Origin: Oribacterium sp. UBA3737
GTDB taxonomy: Bacteria > Bacillota_A > Clostridia > Lachnospirales > Lachnospiraceae
NCBI GenBank assembly: GCA_002371295.1
Contig: DFGZ01000147.1
Span: 1 to 13,220 of the forward strand
DNA length: 13,220 bases
Direction: 5' to 3'
Part shown: in pieces, positions 1-6,714 of the stretch
Numbering within the stretch: the stretch's first letter is position 1
Layout: the number at the start of each line of letters is the position of its first letter
Made by a program: the position numbers and the translations under genes
Notes under the pieces: model-generated
Database searches by the model: none
The model's input: only the letters and a program-made list of their open reading frames with translations
What the model was told of the DNA's origin: nothing

Positions 1-829
1 GAACAGATATCATATCGTAACTGCTAAGATGGGATTCCATGGAAGGACCTTCGGTGCCATGTCTGCCACAGGTCAGCCAGGAAACGGCTGTCAGGTAGGA
101 TTCGGTCCCATGACCTACGGTTTTTCCTATGCACCATACAATGACCTTCAGGCCTTCAAGGATGCATGTACGGAAAACACCATCGCAATCATGGTAGAGC
201 CTGTTCAGGGTGAAGGCGGTGTACATCCTGCAACCAAGGAATTCCTTGTGGGTCTCAGAAAGTTCTGTGATGAGAAGGGAATGCTGCTTCTTCTTGATGA
301 GGTTCAGACAGGATGGTGCAGAACGGGAGAAGTGATGAGCTTCATGCACTATGGCATCAAGCCTGATATCGTTTCCATGGCCAAGGCCCTCGGCGGAGGA
401 ATGCCTATCGGTGCTATCTGTGCCACAAAGGAAGTTGCGAAGGCATTTACAGCAGGTTCCCACGGAACTACCTTCGGCGGACATCCTGTATGCTGTGCGG
501 CAGCCCTTGCGGAAGTAAATGAGCTTCTTGAAAGAGACCTTGCGGGCAATGCTTCAAAAATGGGCGATTATTTCGCAGCGAAGCTTGAAATGATCCCGCA
601 TGTAAAGGCGGTTCGTCATCAGGGACTCCTCGTGGGGGTTGAATTTGATGAAACAGTAAATGCGGTAGATGTAAAGCACGGTTGTCTCGACAGACATCTT
701 CTGGTTACAGCTATCGGCAGCAGCATTATCAGAATGGTACCCCCTCTTATCATTGACGAGAAGGACTGTGATATGGCTGCAAGCATCATCAGGGATGCGG
801 TAAAGAGTATAGTTGAGGAGGCAGCATAA
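1..829 (+). CDS. Class-III PLP-dependent aminotransferase (ArgD / GABA-transaminase-like), 5' end outside window
   Basis: The frame is open from base 2 (first residues NRYHIVTAK), so the ATG at 29 is internal and the N-terminal third lies upstream of the window. Visible family motifs in order: FHGRT followed by SATG; VEPVQGEGG; the LLLLDEVQTG block (Asp at 296-298 contacts the PLP pyridine nitrogen); the Schiff-base lysine in MAKALGGG (codon 383-385); and HGTTFGGHP, which binds the cofactor phosphate. These are hallmarks of the acetylornithine/ornithine/4-aminobutyrate aminotransferase group, which moves a terminal amino group onto 2-oxoglutarate and leaves an aldehyde. The substrate cannot be read from this part. 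The next gene, an alcohol dehydrogenase, starts 2 bp after the stop, with its AGGAGG lying inside this gene's last codons. An omega-amino acid to semialdehyde to hydroxy acid route is therefore plausible (inference). ArgD of arginine synthesis is the main alternative. Confidence 0.9.
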   Translation, partial: NRYHIVTAKMGFHGRTFGAMSATGQPGNGCQVGFGPMTYGFSYAPYNDLQAFKDACTENTIAIMVEPVQGEGGVHPATKEFLVGLRKFCDEKGMLLLLDEVQTGWCRTGEVMSFMHYGIKPDIVSMAKALGGGMPIGAICATKEVAKAFTAGSHGTTFGGHPVCCAAALAEVNELLERDLAGNASKMGDYFAAKLEMIPHVKAVRHQGLLVGVEFDETVNAVDVKHGCLDRHLLVTAIGSSIIRMVPPLIIDEKDCDMAASIIRDAVKSIVEEAA

Positions 830-831
830 AG

Positions 832-1998
832 ATGGAAACATTTTCATTCTCTATACCTCAGAATGTTGTTTTCGGAGAGGGGAGCCTGAAAAGGCTCCCT
901 GAACTTGCCGGAAAGACAGGAGGAAAGAGGGCATACATCATTTCAGGACCTCATCTTCGTAAGATAGGAATGGTGGATAAATGCGCAGAGGATCTTCGTA
1001 AGGCCGGGATAGAGGCAGAAGCCTTCACAGAGACTGAGGGAAACCCTTCCACCGATACGGTGAAAAAAGCGGCAGAGGGATACAAGGAGTGCGGTGCGGA
1101 TTTCATCGTTGCCATCGGCGGAGGTTCACCGCTTGATGTGGCAAAAGCTGTAGCTGTTGTGGTTTCAAACGGCGGTGAGATCACAGACTATGAGGGCGCC
1201 GGAAAGGTCAGAGTGAAGCCGGTTAACATGATAGCCATACCTACAACGGCAGGTACAGGATCTGAAGTGACAGCATTTTCGGTCATCACCGATCACAGCA
1301 GGAACTATAAGCTGACAGTGGGGAGTTCATATCTGATTCCCGAATATGCGATTCTGGATCCGGAGCTTATCTACAGTGTGCCGAAAAACACTGCCGCTGC
1401 CTGCGGAGTTGACGCCCTGGTACATGCTCTTGAAGCTTATATCTCACTTGCGGCATCACCGTTTTCGGATATGTTCGCGTTGAAGGCTCTGGAGCTTATA
1501 GGTGCCAATATCTCTACCTATGTGGCAGACAGGGCTGATACAGATGCTGCATCCGCAATGCTCCTTGGGTCACTTTTTGCCGGCATCGCCTTTTCTCATG
1601 CCAAGCTTGGTGACGTACATGCCATGAGCCATCCGGTAAGTGCATATTTTGATGTACCTCACGGTGTTGCCAATGCTATCCTCCTGCCAACAGTGGTGGA
1701 GTTCAACGCTCAGGCTGACAAGGGAAAATATATCGATATATACAGAGCTGTAAGCGGTAAAAGCATTGACAGAAATGAGTTCTCCCCGGAGATGCTGGTG
1801 GAGTTTTTGAAGAATCTGAATCTCTCACTCTGTATCCCTGCAGACCTAAAGGAAGTGGGTGTCGATAAGGACAAGTTTGATGCAATGGCGGATGACGCCA
1901 TGAAGAGCGGAAACATAGCTGTCAATCCGAGAAAAACAACGAAAGAGGATATATTAAAGCTTTATCTGAAGGCGTATAGCAGAGAGATGGTGGAATGA
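832..1998 (+). CDS. Iron-containing alcohol dehydrogenase (group III)
   Basis: A 388-residue, full-length member of the Fe-dependent alcohol dehydrogenase family, which interconverts aldehydes and primary alcohols with NAD(P)H in the cytoplasm. The nucleotide-binding motif GGGSPLDVAK is present. The four metal ligands fall where the family has them: Asp194 and His198 in GVDALVHALEAY, His263 in DVHAMSHP and His277 in VPHG. The C-terminal NPRKTT segment is also typical. The ATG at 832 is supported by GAGGAGG about 11 bases upstream, inside the end of the aminotransferase gene. The 2-bp gap implies one mRNA and translational coupling. It differs clearly from the fucO-like enzyme later in the window, so the two are not a recent duplication. 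Candidate substrates are the semialdehyde produced by the aminotransferase or a general butanol-dehydrogenase-type aldehyde; sequence alone does not decide. Confidence 0.9.
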   Translation: METFSFSIPQNVVFGEGSLKRLPELAGKTGGKRAYIISGPHLRKIGMVDKCAEDLRKAGIEAEAFTETEGNPSTDTVKKAAEGYKECGADFIVAIGGGSPLDVAKAVAVVVSNGGEITDYEGAGKVRVKPVNMIAIPTTAGTGSEVTAFSVITDHSRNYKLTVGSSYLIPEYAILDPELIYSVPKNTAAACGVDALVHALEAYISLAASPFSDMFALKALELIGANISTYVADRADTDAASAMLLGSLFAGIAFSHAKLGDVHAMSHPVSAYFDVPHGVANAILLPTVVEFNAQADKGKYIDIYRAVSGKSIDRNEFSPEMLVEFLKNLNLSLCIPADLKEVGVDKDKFDAMADDAMKSGNIAVNPRKTTKEDILKLYLKAYSREMVE

Positions 1999-2007
1999 GT
2001 GGATCGC

Positions 2008-2061
2008 ATAGTCTTTTTACAGTATGAATTGTTGGTGGAATCCAATGCATGTAAAGACTAT
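2008..2061. repeat. Inverted repeat between convergent gene ends
   Basis: ATAGTCTTT-TT-ACA (2008-2021) is complementary to TGTAAAGACTAT (2050-2061): a 12-bp stem with a 2-nt bulge and a loop of 28 nt. It begins just after the alcohol dehydrogenase stop and covers the 3' end of the convergent DUF3592 gene. It could act as a weak bidirectional terminator, but there is no proper T tract. Confidence 0.35.
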
Positions 2062-2418
2062 TCCTAAAAAGAACAATACAATTCCTATTAGGAGAAGTGT
2101 CTTTAAGTAACTATTTGAACCGTGAAAAGCCTGAGCATCTTCCGGCTTTAACGGATTATACCAGATGGTGCAGATATCTCCGATGTTGGTGTCCTGAAGG
2201 CTATAGTCAAGAGTTTCAAGCCGATACTCGATTCCATTTACAAAGTAAGTATATACATGCAGATCCTTTGTGCTGCCTTGTGAATTGAATCTTCCCCGGA
2301 TGTCGGTTAGTGTTCCCTGCGTCTGTGCCGTACAACGAGAATTTTTATTCATATTGATAGGATATGAGATTATGAAAATGATTCCGATGAAAAATATTAC
2401 AAAACCTGCAATTAACAT
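2017..2418 (-). CDS. DUF3592-type small membrane protein
   Basis: A 133-residue protein with a hydrophobic segment at each end (about residues 2-20 and 105-128) and a soluble middle. The middle carries the pattern of the DUF3592 family: a GTLTDIRGRF strand, YTYFVNGIEYR, and TIWYNPLKPEDA, matching the usual 'YxxxGxxY ... vxYNPxxPexa'. Both ends would sit in the membrane with the middle domain on one face. The start is supported by AGGAGG (complement of 2426-2431) 7 bases before the ATG. No function is established for the family. It converges on the alcohol dehydrogenase with 18 bp between stops and has no partner gene, so context adds nothing. Confidence 0.75.
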   Translation of the reverse strand: MLIAGFVIFFIGIIFIISYPINMNKNSRCTAQTQGTLTDIRGRFNSQGSTKDLHVYTYFVNGIEYRLETLDYSLQDTNIGDICTIWYNPLKPEDAQAFHGSNSYLKTLLLIGIVLFFLGIVFTCIGFHQQFIL

Positions 2419-2463
2419 GACTCTGCCTCCTGAAACACTAATGTTTTATATGATTTGATAACA

Positions 2464-2489
2464 AGAGGCATTCTACACAGAGTGCCTCT
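2464..2489. terminator. Perfect-ended hairpin, possible weak terminator
   Basis: AGAGGCATTCT (2464-2474) pairs with AGAGTGCCTCT (2479-2489) around a 4-nt ACAC loop: 11 bp with one T-G wobble. A-rich/T-rich bases flank both sides but there is no run of six T's, so terminator function is tentative. It sits between the DUF3592 promoter region and the 3' end of the helicase scrap on the - strand. Confidence 0.4.
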
Positions 2490-2542
2490 GAAATTTTGTG
2501 CGGAAATGACTGATTTTTTTAAATTACATTCAGAATATTCTT

Positions 2543-2817
2543 TCATTTATCAAGTGTCTTATCAAAAACACTAATCGCTTCTACACGAGCATAGAGCTCG
2601 CGAATATACCGGAGCGATTCCTTTACTTTTTCTGTATTACCCAAACGCAGAACCGGAAACGGAATAGTTCTGCCATTATAATTCAGGCTGCGAAGTTTAT
2701 CAAAGACACCATTTATCGGATGATTATTGTAAGACGCAAAAAGAACTGTTTTCTCAGCACACCGAATTCATATTTTTCCCCTAGCAAATACGTTATTCTC
2801 GTATATAAATCATCTGT
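2543..2817 (-). pseudogene. Remnant of a superfamily-1-like helicase/ATPase, frameshifted and truncated
   Basis: The - strand encodes two abutting pieces in different frames. Reading from 2817, the first gives DDLYTRITYLLGEKYEFGVL. At about 2756-2762 the frame must change to continue as EKTVLFASYNNHPINGV, then IPFPVLRLGNTEKVKE, ending VFDKTLDK and a stop at 2543-2545. TVLFASYNNHPING followed by IPFPVLRLGN resembles the core of large DNA2/NAM7-like AAA-domain helicases, which are normally around 1000 residues or more; the family comes from memory. Fewer than 95 codons remain, there is no start with a ribosome binding site, and the frames are shifted. This is a dead fragment. Confidence is good that it is decayed coding sequence and moderate for the family. 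Confidence 0.55.
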
Positions 2818-2938
2818 TTATGTCTCATTCCCTTTATATATTATGATACGCTGTATTCATATAAGTCTCAATTAAATTTGACTGAATTATCCATAAAACG
2901 TCATCTTACTTTTCTCAAGGAAATACCGGTCAGTTTGA

Positions 2939-3523
2939 CTAAAAAAACTGGATATCGATGTTTATTCATTATCGTCGGGAGAGGTTCTGAATGAGTATAA
3001 GCCGACTTATTCCGAGGAAGCTCAGAAACTTATAAGAGTCATTGCTGATAAATTCCCTTATGTTGCTTTTACCGTTTTTGAGACTGTCCTGATGAATGAT
3101 TTTTTGAATCATCTAATAGCACAAAACACCATTTATATCCAGGTTGAGAAAGAAAGCAGTATATATGTTTTCAGATATCTCCAGGATAAAGGATATAACA
3201 ATGTACTTTACAAACCTAGCCTGTCAGATATGTCGTTATATTGGACTGTTGGAAGTATCATAGTGACGGATATGGTTTCTGAAGCTCCGTTACGGACGGA
3301 TGAACCTTATGTTATCAAGCTGGAAAAAATGCTTGTGGATATGTATGCCGATAAGTTGATTGCAGCTTCATACAGTAAAGCTGAGTATTCTGATGTGATT
3401 GAACAGGCTGAAAAGTACTATCTTTTGGATAAAAAAAGAATGCTTCGATATGCAAGGAGAAGAAATAAGTTCAAAGAACTAAGTAGTTACCTTAAAGGGA
3501 GAACAGAAGATGCTGACACGTGA
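2939..3523 (+). pseudogene. AbiEi-like (DUF6577-type) antitoxin, N-terminally truncated
   Basis: An open frame runs from 2939 (directly after a TGA) to 3523. The first ATG, at 3092, gives a 143-residue product but lacks a ribosome binding site and lies inside clearly coding sequence: KKLDIDVYSLSSGEV and EEAQKLIRVIADKFPYVAF precede it. The rest matches the C-terminal domain of type IV antitoxins of the AbiEi/DUF6577 kind: YIQVEKESSIYVFRYLQDKGYNNVLY, then PYVIKLEKMLVDMYADK, then LRYARRRNKFKEL. In full-length relatives an N-terminal winged helix binds the operon's own promoter. That part and any normal start are missing here. The toxin gene overlaps its 3' end by 14 bp, the usual AbiE arrangement. 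It could still be translated from 3092, but autoregulation would be lost. Confidence 0.6.
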
Positions 3524-3713
3524 GAATTATACTGCCGAACACATTACAGAATTAAGGAACAGAACCGGAGCAGACCCATCCATATTGGAACGGACAGTGT
3601 TTGCATTTGGATTATTGGAGGCCATCCGCAGCGTAGGGATGCCATTTATTTTCAAAGGCGGAACTTCGCTTATGGTAATGCTGGAGAAACCCAGACAAGA
3701 TATGAAGAGATAG
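3510..3713 (+). pseudogene. AbiEii-type nucleotidyltransferase toxin, truncated after GGTSL
   Basis: A 67-residue remnant of the DUF1814/AbiEii toxin family. The N-terminal helical region and the diagnostic KGGTSLMVML motif (about residues 48-58) are present. The sequence then ends at EKPRQDMKR instead of continuing into the RxSxDxD catalytic motif. Complete AbiEii proteins are roughly 250-300 residues, so over three quarters is gone and no nucleotide transfer is possible. The start overlaps the antitoxin frame and has AAAGGGAGA about 7 bases upstream. The sequence runs straight into an oxidoreductase fragment in another frame, so a deletion or recombination joined two unrelated genes at about 3680-3700. 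Confidence 0.7.
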
Positions 3714-3967
3714 AGGAGCGGGTGGTTGAAACAAATGATCCCAATCCGAATCTCAGACGTTTTAAAGAAATCAGCAGAATCTCTTTTCTGGGAGAAGTGT
3801 TATATGAGCCTCCTTTTGGTCTGTGCGGACTATCGGATGATGAAACTGCCATTGCCATGCTTATGAAGGAAACTGCTGAGTACTCGAGGGGCAGCTGCGA
3901 TTCACCATATCCGTTACAGGAGGCTCTTCTTGAGAGCTATATGGCTATTTCTTTCCGAAAGTCTTAA
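3680..3967 (+). pseudogene. C-terminal fragment of a Gfo/Idh/MocA-family oxidoreductase
   Basis: From about 3696 the frame reads TRYEEIEERVVETNDPNPN, then RRFKEISRISFLGEVLYEPP, then GLCGLSDDETAIAMLMKETAEY and PLQEALLESYMAI. This matches the C-terminal end of NAD-dependent Gfo/Idh/MocA sugar oxidoreductases (LSDDEIAIA, then a PLAEALQDxYLAI-type end); recognition is from memory. The N-terminal Rossmann domain is absent. The nominal ATG at 3722 lies within the conserved stretch. Homology seems to stop near 3943, precisely where the convergent DUF2798 gene's stop codon lies; the final SFRKS residues come from that neighbour's antisense. It is a non-functional leftover. Confidence 0.6.
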
Positions 3968-4418
3968 CAAGCATTCCGAAAACATTTCTTACAAGTGGAC
4001 CTGCAAAGAAAATCTGCCAGCATAAGGCCATAGGGAAATTGAATGCGGTAGTCTGAAGCCACACAGAAATGAACTGAGAACCTGCGTTTTTAAAAAGAAT
4101 GGTGGCTGCAAGGCTCATAAGGGGGCACATAAGACAAACTGACATAGCTGAAATAGCCAGTATCATCATGATCATAGGATCTTTTCCCGGGGTAACGAAT
4201 CTGAATGCAAGAATCTGAGCAAGCTTTCCTACGAACAGGAGCTCAAGGATAACTGCTATGGGCCACATGATGATTATTTCGAAAAAAGCTGCAAGAAATA
4301 CAAAATTCTGCAGTCCGCCAACATTAAGAGAAATGTTGTAGCAGATCATGGCATAGACCATGACAAATGCCATGAGGCAGGTGAAAAATACATCCTGTAA
4401 TTTATTCTGTGGTAACAT
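3945..4418 (-). CDS. DUF2798-type membrane protein
   Basis: Starting at the ATG at 4416-4418 the protein has 157 residues. An in-frame ATG at 4454 would add 12 charged residues, but AGAGAGG stands about 9 bases before the inner ATG, which I prefer. There are about four hydrophobic segments (around residues 9-30, 38-62, 83-107 and 120-145) in two similar halves, each with a small-residue/Met-rich helix and a polar turn, as in the DUF2798 family. Examples are TCLMAFVMVYAMICYN in the first half and FNFPMALCWQIFFAGPLVR in the second. The function is unknown. Its 3' end abuts the oxidoreductase remnant, so it is the intact gene at the edge of the decayed region. It has its own promoter at 4535-4563. 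Confidence 0.75.
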   Translation of the reverse strand: MLPQNKLQDVFFTCLMAFVMVYAMICYNISLNVGGLQNFVFLAAFFEIIIMWPIAVILELLFVGKLAQILAFRFVTPGKDPMIMMILAISAMSVCLMCPLMSLAATILFKNAGSQFISVWLQTTAFNFPMALCWQIFFAGPLVRNVFGMLVKTFGKK

Positions 4419-4534
4419 GATTGATTTCCTCTCTTTCTTAAAACGGGAAGACATCAGTGTTGTTCGTTATCATCTCAGCAGAATGTGCGTTTCCAATGGT
4501 ACCATGAAATCTTCAATCTTTTTAGCAGTGCTGA

Positions 4535-4563
4535 ATTATATCAGAAATGTTTTTTTCGTGTAA
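4535..4563 (-). promoter_or_regulatory. Sigma-A promoter for the DUF2798-type gene
   Basis: On the - strand TTACAC (4558-4563) is followed after exactly 17 bases by a perfect TATAAT (4535-4540). Transcription would start near 4528, giving a leader of about 110 nt before the ATG at 4418. Confidence 0.6.
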
Positions 4564-4657
4564 GTAAAATTTTTGTACTGCATTAAGAACACATTACGAT
4601 TATTTATATGAAAGAATAAATGATGAATGACTATGTAAAAACAATTAGGTAAAATAA

Positions 4658-4831
4658 TATGGAAAATACATTTCCGGACTACATAAAATTGCAAGTCCCA
4701 GAACATTGGGATTTATAGTAAGCGCCACTGTTGCAATGTTTTTTCTTGCATTGCTGATGAGTCATCTTATGAGCTATTTATGGCCGGAGTCACAGAAAAT
4801 AAGTGTCCAATGTCTGAATAACAGATTATAA
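4658..4831 (+). pseudogene. Possible decayed fragment of a membrane protein
   Basis: An open stretch without a start codon reads SPRTLGFIVSATVAMFFLAL, then LMSHLMSYLWPES, and ends in TAA. It looks like a transmembrane helix with a polar border, but no family is recognised. It is preceded in frame by TAA. It may be a scrap of a lost gene or chance. Confidence 0.22.
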
Positions 4832-4832
4832 T
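4804..4832 (+). promoter_or_regulatory. Candidate promoter for the hydrolase-sfsA pair
   Basis: TATAAT at 4827-4832 with a weak -35 (TGTCCA, 4804-4809) 17 bases upstream. The start would be near 4839, about 37 nt before the hydrolase ATG. The -10 is perfect; the -35 is poor. Confidence 0.4.
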
Positions 4833-4875
4833 ACACGGTACGTTTGTTATATCGTATGATGAAAGGAGTGTCAGT

Positions 4876-5676
4876 ATGGCAGTGACAGATGTTGTAAAGA
4901 CAGAAGGTTTTGAAATGGAATACTGCAGATTCGGAAAAGGGGATAGGACCTTTGTTATGATTCCGGGGCTTAGCGTCCAGAGCGTTATGGGCTTAAAGGA
5001 TGCGGTGGAAGCAGGATTTACAGACATGAATGATAAATATGTCACCTATCTTTTTGACAGACGAAGCCGCGTTCCCGATACATATTCCATCTTTGATATG
5101 GCATCGGATACTGCTGATGCCATGAGGGAGCTTGGTTTAAAGGATGTATATCTTTTCGGCGCGTCCCAGGGTGGTATGATCGCCATGGTGATCGCCATAA
5201 GGTTTCCTGAGCTCGTAAAAAAGCTTGTACTTGGTTCAACTTCCTGTTATGTTCACCCCGGTAAGTGCAGGGTGATCGATAAATGGATAGAGCTTGCAGA
5301 AGCACATGACAGACAGAAGCTTTATCAGGAGTTTGGAAAAGATATATATCCTGAAAATGTTTATGAACAGTTTAAGGATTATTTCACTAAAGTAGCAGAA
5401 ACTTTCACTGATGAGGAGCTTGATAAATTCGTGATCCTTGCTAAAGCCATCAGGGGATTTGATGTCAGGGATGAGCTTGATAAGATAAAGTGCCCGGTTA
5501 TGGTGCTTGGTGCAGCTGATGATGCGGTACTTGGTGATGACGCGGGTGAGAAAATTGCGGAGCATTTCAGAGGCAGACAGGATTTTGAGCTTTATATGTA
5601 TAGGGGATACGGTCATGCGGCATTTGATACGGCACCTGATTACAGGAAGAGACTGGCGGCTTTTTTCGAAAAGTAA
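4876..5676 (+). CDS. Alpha/beta hydrolase
   Basis: 266 residues, the usual length of a single-domain alpha/beta hydrolase. The nucleophile elbow FGASQGGMIA places Ser97 as catalytic. The acid is probably Asp215 in VLGAADDAVLG, and the base His247 in YGYGHAAFD. The oxyanion-hole region is the MIPGLS segment near residue 36. A helical cap lies between about residues 125 and 195. There is no signal peptide, so it is cytoplasmic. AAAGGAG about 8 bases before the ATG supports the start. The stop lies 15 bp before sfsA, so the two are probably cotranscribed. The substrate (ester, lactone or epoxide) cannot be inferred from motifs. Confidence 0.88.
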   Translation: MAVTDVVKTEGFEMEYCRFGKGDRTFVMIPGLSVQSVMGLKDAVEAGFTDMNDKYVTYLFDRRSRVPDTYSIFDMASDTADAMRELGLKDVYLFGASQGGMIAMVIAIRFPELVKKLVLGSTSCYVHPGKCRVIDKWIELAEAHDRQKLYQEFGKDIYPENVYEQFKDYFTKVAETFTDEELDKFVILAKAIRGFDVRDELDKIKCPVMVLGAADDAVLGDDAGEKIAEHFRGRQDFELYMYRGYGHAAFDTAPDYRKRLAAFFEK

Positions 5677-5691
5677 GATCATGATGAGTAT

Positions 5692-6357
5692 ATGTGCACC
5701 GGTATGAAATATGACAATATTACAAGAGGGATATTTTTAAATCGGACAAACAGGTTCATCGCTGAGGTGGACATAGATGGTCACCGTGAAACGGTTCATG
5801 TCAAAAATACAGGAAGATGCAGGGAGCTCCTGATACCCGGATCCGAGGTCTGGCTGACGGCTCCGGGGGCTCCGAACAGAAAAACAAAGTACGATCTTGT
5901 GGCGGTGAGGAAGGATACAGGAATCCTGTTTAATATTGACAGCCAGGCTCCGAACAAGGTGGTAATGGAGTGGCTGGATGGTCAGGGCTACGATAAAGTG
6001 ATACCGGAATTCACCCACGGCAATTCGCGGATCGATTTCTATATGGAACGTGGTGCCGATCGCTATCTGATGGAAGTGAAGGGCTGCACGCTGGAAGTGG
6101 ATGGAATCGGCTATTTTCCTGACGCTCCGACAGAACGAGGAGTAAAACATTTGCGTGAATTAACGGCTGCCACAAAGATAGGCTACAAGGCGATTCTGGC
6201 ATTTGTGATCCAGATGGATGGTATATCCGTGGTGAAGCCAAATAACTCTACCCATGCGGAGTTTGGCGCAGCCATGGATGAGGCCAAGGCTGCCGGGGTA
6301 GAGGTGCTGTTCCTGAAGTGCCATGTGGAGCCGGATACGCTGGTGATCGTTGACTGA
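5692..6357 (+). CDS. sfsA: SfsA family protein (sugar fermentation stimulation / DNA-binding nuclease fold)
   Basis: 221 residues from this ATG. An alternative start at 5704 gives the family-typical beginning MKYDNI and 217 residues. Neither has a good ribosome binding site, so translation may depend on coupling to the hydrolase 15 bp upstream. Family signatures are clear: NRFIAEVDIDG near the start, the N-terminal NTGRCRELLIPG, HGNSRIDFYM, and the block VKGCTLEVDG then FPDAPTERGVKHLRELT, which carries the conserved acidic and lysine residues of the SfsA catalytic core. E. coli SfsA was named for its effect on maltose utilisation and binds DNA; the C-terminal half has a restriction-endonuclease-like fold. 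The physiological role in Firmicutes is unclear. The frame stays open for another 75 codons after the stop, which I regard as chance. Confidence 0.92.
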   Translation: MCTGMKYDNITRGIFLNRTNRFIAEVDIDGHRETVHVKNTGRCRELLIPGSEVWLTAPGAPNRKTKYDLVAVRKDTGILFNIDSQAPNKVVMEWLDGQGYDKVIPEFTHGNSRIDFYMERGADRYLMEVKGCTLEVDGIGYFPDAPTERGVKHLRELTAATKIGYKAILAFVIQMDGISVVKPNNSTHAEFGAAMDEAKAAGVEVLFLKCHVEPDTLVIVD

Positions 6358-6435
6358 GGATCAGTTGCCATTATTACGGGGCGAATTATCCTTGGGGGAT
6401 CGGAGTCACCTAAGCATTGGCTTTTTGATAAAAAG

Positions 6436-6492
6436 TACCTGTACACAGCTTGGGCGACCCTGAATATGCCGCTATCAGCTGTGCTACAGGTA
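6436..6492. repeat. Long imperfect inverted repeat, terminator-like on the - strand
   Basis: TACCTGTACACAGCT (6436-6450) is complementary to AGCTGTGCTACAGGTA (6477-6492): 15 bp with one bulged base. A small GGG-CGA-CCC hairpin lies inside the 26-nt loop. Read on the - strand the stem is followed by CTTTTTATC, like an intrinsic terminator, although no - strand gene lies upstream. Confidence 0.5.
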
Positions 6493-6512
6493 ATGATTTT
6501 CTATGGCTCGAA

Positions 6513-6549
6513 TTCCCGGGCATATACGAACCTTGGGAATACCCGGGAA
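6513..6549. repeat. CCCGGG dyad with two alternative pairings
   Basis: TTCCCGGG (6513-6520) pairs perfectly with CCCGGGAA (6542-6549). The TTCCC part can alternatively pair with GGGAA (6535-6539). It lies upstream of the TetR promoter, so it is either part of the sfsA 3' UTR or a protein-binding site. Confidence 0.45.
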
Positions 6550-6585
6550 ATAAGGCGAATTTTAACCATTCATGATCTTCTTTAG

Positions 6586-6620
6586 TTCTTTTCCAAAGAC
6601 TTCCTGATATAATGTATAAT
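6586..6620 (+). promoter_or_regulatory. Promoter of the TetR-family gene
   Basis: Two TATAAT hexamers sit side by side, 6608-6613 and 6615-6620. Upstream -35 candidates are weak: TTCTTT at 6586-6591 (16-bp spacer) for the first and TTCCAA at 6591-6596 (18 bp) for the second. Transcripts would start at about 6620-6627, inside the AAACAGTTT dyad, leaving a leader of about 90 nt. Confidence 0.5.
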
Positions 6621-6636
6621 TGTAAACAGTTTGCTA
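6621..6636. promoter_or_regulatory. Candidate operator of the TetR regulator (site 1)
   Basis: TGTAAACAGTTTGCTA contains the odd palindrome AAAC-A-GTTT and lies immediately after the -10 boxes, where a bound repressor would block transcription start. A copy with 13 of 16 identical bases is found at 7270-7285. Confidence 0.45.
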
Positions 6637-6656
6637 TTTTAATTGTGAATCCGTAA

Positions 6657-6709
6657 ATGGAGGTTTACTTCGTCAAATTAACCTCCTTGACGATATCTTT
6701 ACAGGAGAA
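6657..6709 (+). promoter_or_regulatory. Candidate attenuator in the TetR-gene leader
   Basis: Four segments in order: GGAGGTT (6659-6665), CGTCAA (6671-6676), AACCTCC (6680-6686) and TTGACG (6687-6692). The first pairs with the third and the second with the fourth; the pairings interleave, so only one hairpin can form. CTCCT (6683-6687) can also pair with the true ribosome binding site AGGAG (6703-6707). Pairing of GGAGGTT with AACCTCC would free the site; loss of that pairing would let it be masked. The effector is unknown. Confidence 0.4.
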
Positions 6710-6714
6710 GAGAT

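Larger units (their letters stand above)
4419..4875. other. Intergenic region between divergent genes
   Basis: 457 bp without an intact gene. It holds the promoter of the - strand membrane protein (4535-4563), a candidate promoter for the hydrolase (4804-4832), a possible decayed membrane-protein fragment (4658-4831) and a small dyad, AAGTCCCA (4690-4697) / TGGGATTT (4704-4711). I see no RNA gene. Confidence 0.6.
6358..6714. other. Structured intergenic region between sfsA and the TetR gene
   Basis: 357 bp without a recognisable gene. In order it contains an inverted repeat (6436-6492), a second dyad with alternative pairings (6513-6549), the TetR promoter (6586-6620), an AAACAGTTT dyad (6621-6636) and a leader with competing hairpins (6657-6709). 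The octamer GGCGAATT occurs twice, near 6380 and 6554. I find no canonical terminator for sfsA on the + strand. Confidence 0.6.

Noticed and set aside
2017..2458. Two + strand open frames of 62-63 codons opposite the DUF3592 gene.
   Set aside because: They are antisense to a protein with family signatures and a good ribosome binding site; no recognisable product.
6358..6585. A 75-codon open frame directly in phase with sfsA after its stop, suggesting stop read-through.
   Set aside because: The SfsA product is already full length, the extension resembles nothing I know, and the stretch is dominated by inverted repeats. Chance is the simpler explanation.
6659..6692. H-type pseudoknot from the interleaved pairings in the TetR leader.
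   Set aside because: No bases lie between AACCTCC and TTGACG to span the first stem, so the classical pseudoknot is sterically unlikely. Mutually exclusive hairpins are preferred.
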